DNA from: Parachlorella kessleri | Lineage: Eukaryota; Chlorophyta; Trebouxiophyceae; Chlorellales; Chlorellaceae | Length of the DNA stretch: 50,096 nt | Reading direction: 5' to 3' | Assembly: GCA_001598975.1 (NCBI GenBank) | Contig: BBXU01000611.1 | Location: forward strand, 1-50,096 | Part shown: in pieces, positions 49,672-50,096 of the stretch | How positions within the stretch are numbered: position 1 is the stretch's first letter | How the letters are laid out: each line of letters starts with the position of its first letter | Position numbers and translations under genes: made by a program | Notes under the pieces: generated by a model | The model's input: the letters and a program-made list of their open reading frames with translations, nothing else | Database searches by the model: none | Told to the model about the DNA's origin: nothing

Positions 49672-50096
49672 GGTGGCGTAGGAACACAGGTAGGTAAGCG
49701 ATGGACAGCCAAGAAAAGAACGGAACAGCAGCACTGAAGGACTGCAAGTCCAAGCACTATGGTTGGCGATCAGTTGCTGGCCCGCAGCCTAGCGCTTTAG
49801 GCGGGAACTGAGTCTGATGTGGCTTGAGCTGGCCTTATCTCAGTGTACCCCCGTGACACTTGGGTCGACTGAACATCACGACCTCAAGGATATTGGGCCC
49901 TTTTGCTGCAGTCACTGTGCACGGTGCTTGCCCCGCCTTTCAGCCTTGCTGGTAGCAATAAGTCTCGCCTTATGCGTGCCTAACAAGTCCTAGAGTTGGC
50001 CGGTGCTCTTTCTCACAGGACTGGCTCGGGCAGGAAGGGCTTGTGTTAGGACTGGACAGCAGCGTTGCACATTATTCCACTTTCCATCCCGCATGT
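49672..50096. other. Upstream region of the Lys-rich gene to right edge
   Basis: Presumed leader and promoter of the minus-strand gene. No coding sequence, RNA gene or clear promoter motif recognised. Confidence 0.4.

Overview
The window looks like nuclear DNA of a green alga (Chlorophyta; I cannot name the species). It is GC-rich. Genes are split by many introns of roughly 100-600 bases, exons show strong third-position GC bias, proteins carry Ala/Gln/Ser homopolymers, and TGTAA motifs of the kind green algae use as poly(A) signals lie a few hundred bases past several stop codons. A plastid-type fatty-acid enzyme with an apparent transit peptide, a plant-like WEE1 and an Aurora kinase fit this. 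There are no bacterial operons, no convincing tRNA and no CRISPR array.

I rebuilt nine protein genes by joining exons at splice sites and checking that reading phase carried through every junction. In order: (1) 5' part of an FtsH-like membrane protein, minus, cut by the left edge (175-1376). (2) Plastid 3-oxoacyl-ACP reductase (FabG/KAR), minus, 10 exons (3358-6709). (3) Two facing fragments of a dead Ty3/gypsy integrase (about 7697-8285). (4) NASP-type histone chaperone, plus, 11 exons (8478-12916). (5) WEE1-like kinase with a very long C-terminal tail, plus, 12 exons (13578-20018). (6) Type I membrane protein with ephrin-receptor-like Cys-rich and beta-sandwich regions, minus, about 17 exons (21380-28434). 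(7) Class IV (HDAC11-like) deacetylase, plus, 7 exons (28865-31690). (8) Gln/Ala-rich nuclear protein with two SANT/Myb repeats and a winged-helix domain, plus, at least 14 exons (33513-41181, start unresolved). (9) Aurora kinase, minus, 8 exons (42109-44741). (10) Lys/Glu/Ala-rich protein of unknown function, minus, 6 exons (46372-49671).

Five of the nine genes act on chromatin or mitosis: histone supply (NASP), mitotic entry (WEE1), deacetylation (HDAC), probable DNA binding (SANT/winged helix) and mitosis (Aurora). Whether that clustering means anything cannot be judged from one window.

The most unusual signals concern gene structure. Several introns hold imperfect copies of a neighbouring exon edge, splice site included, 75-114 bases away; two of these would add in-frame segments if used. 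GC-AG introns also seem far commoner than usual: about 7 of about 79 introns, one fixed by the invariant deacetylase motif. The SANT plus winged-helix protein is the most novel protein architecture here.
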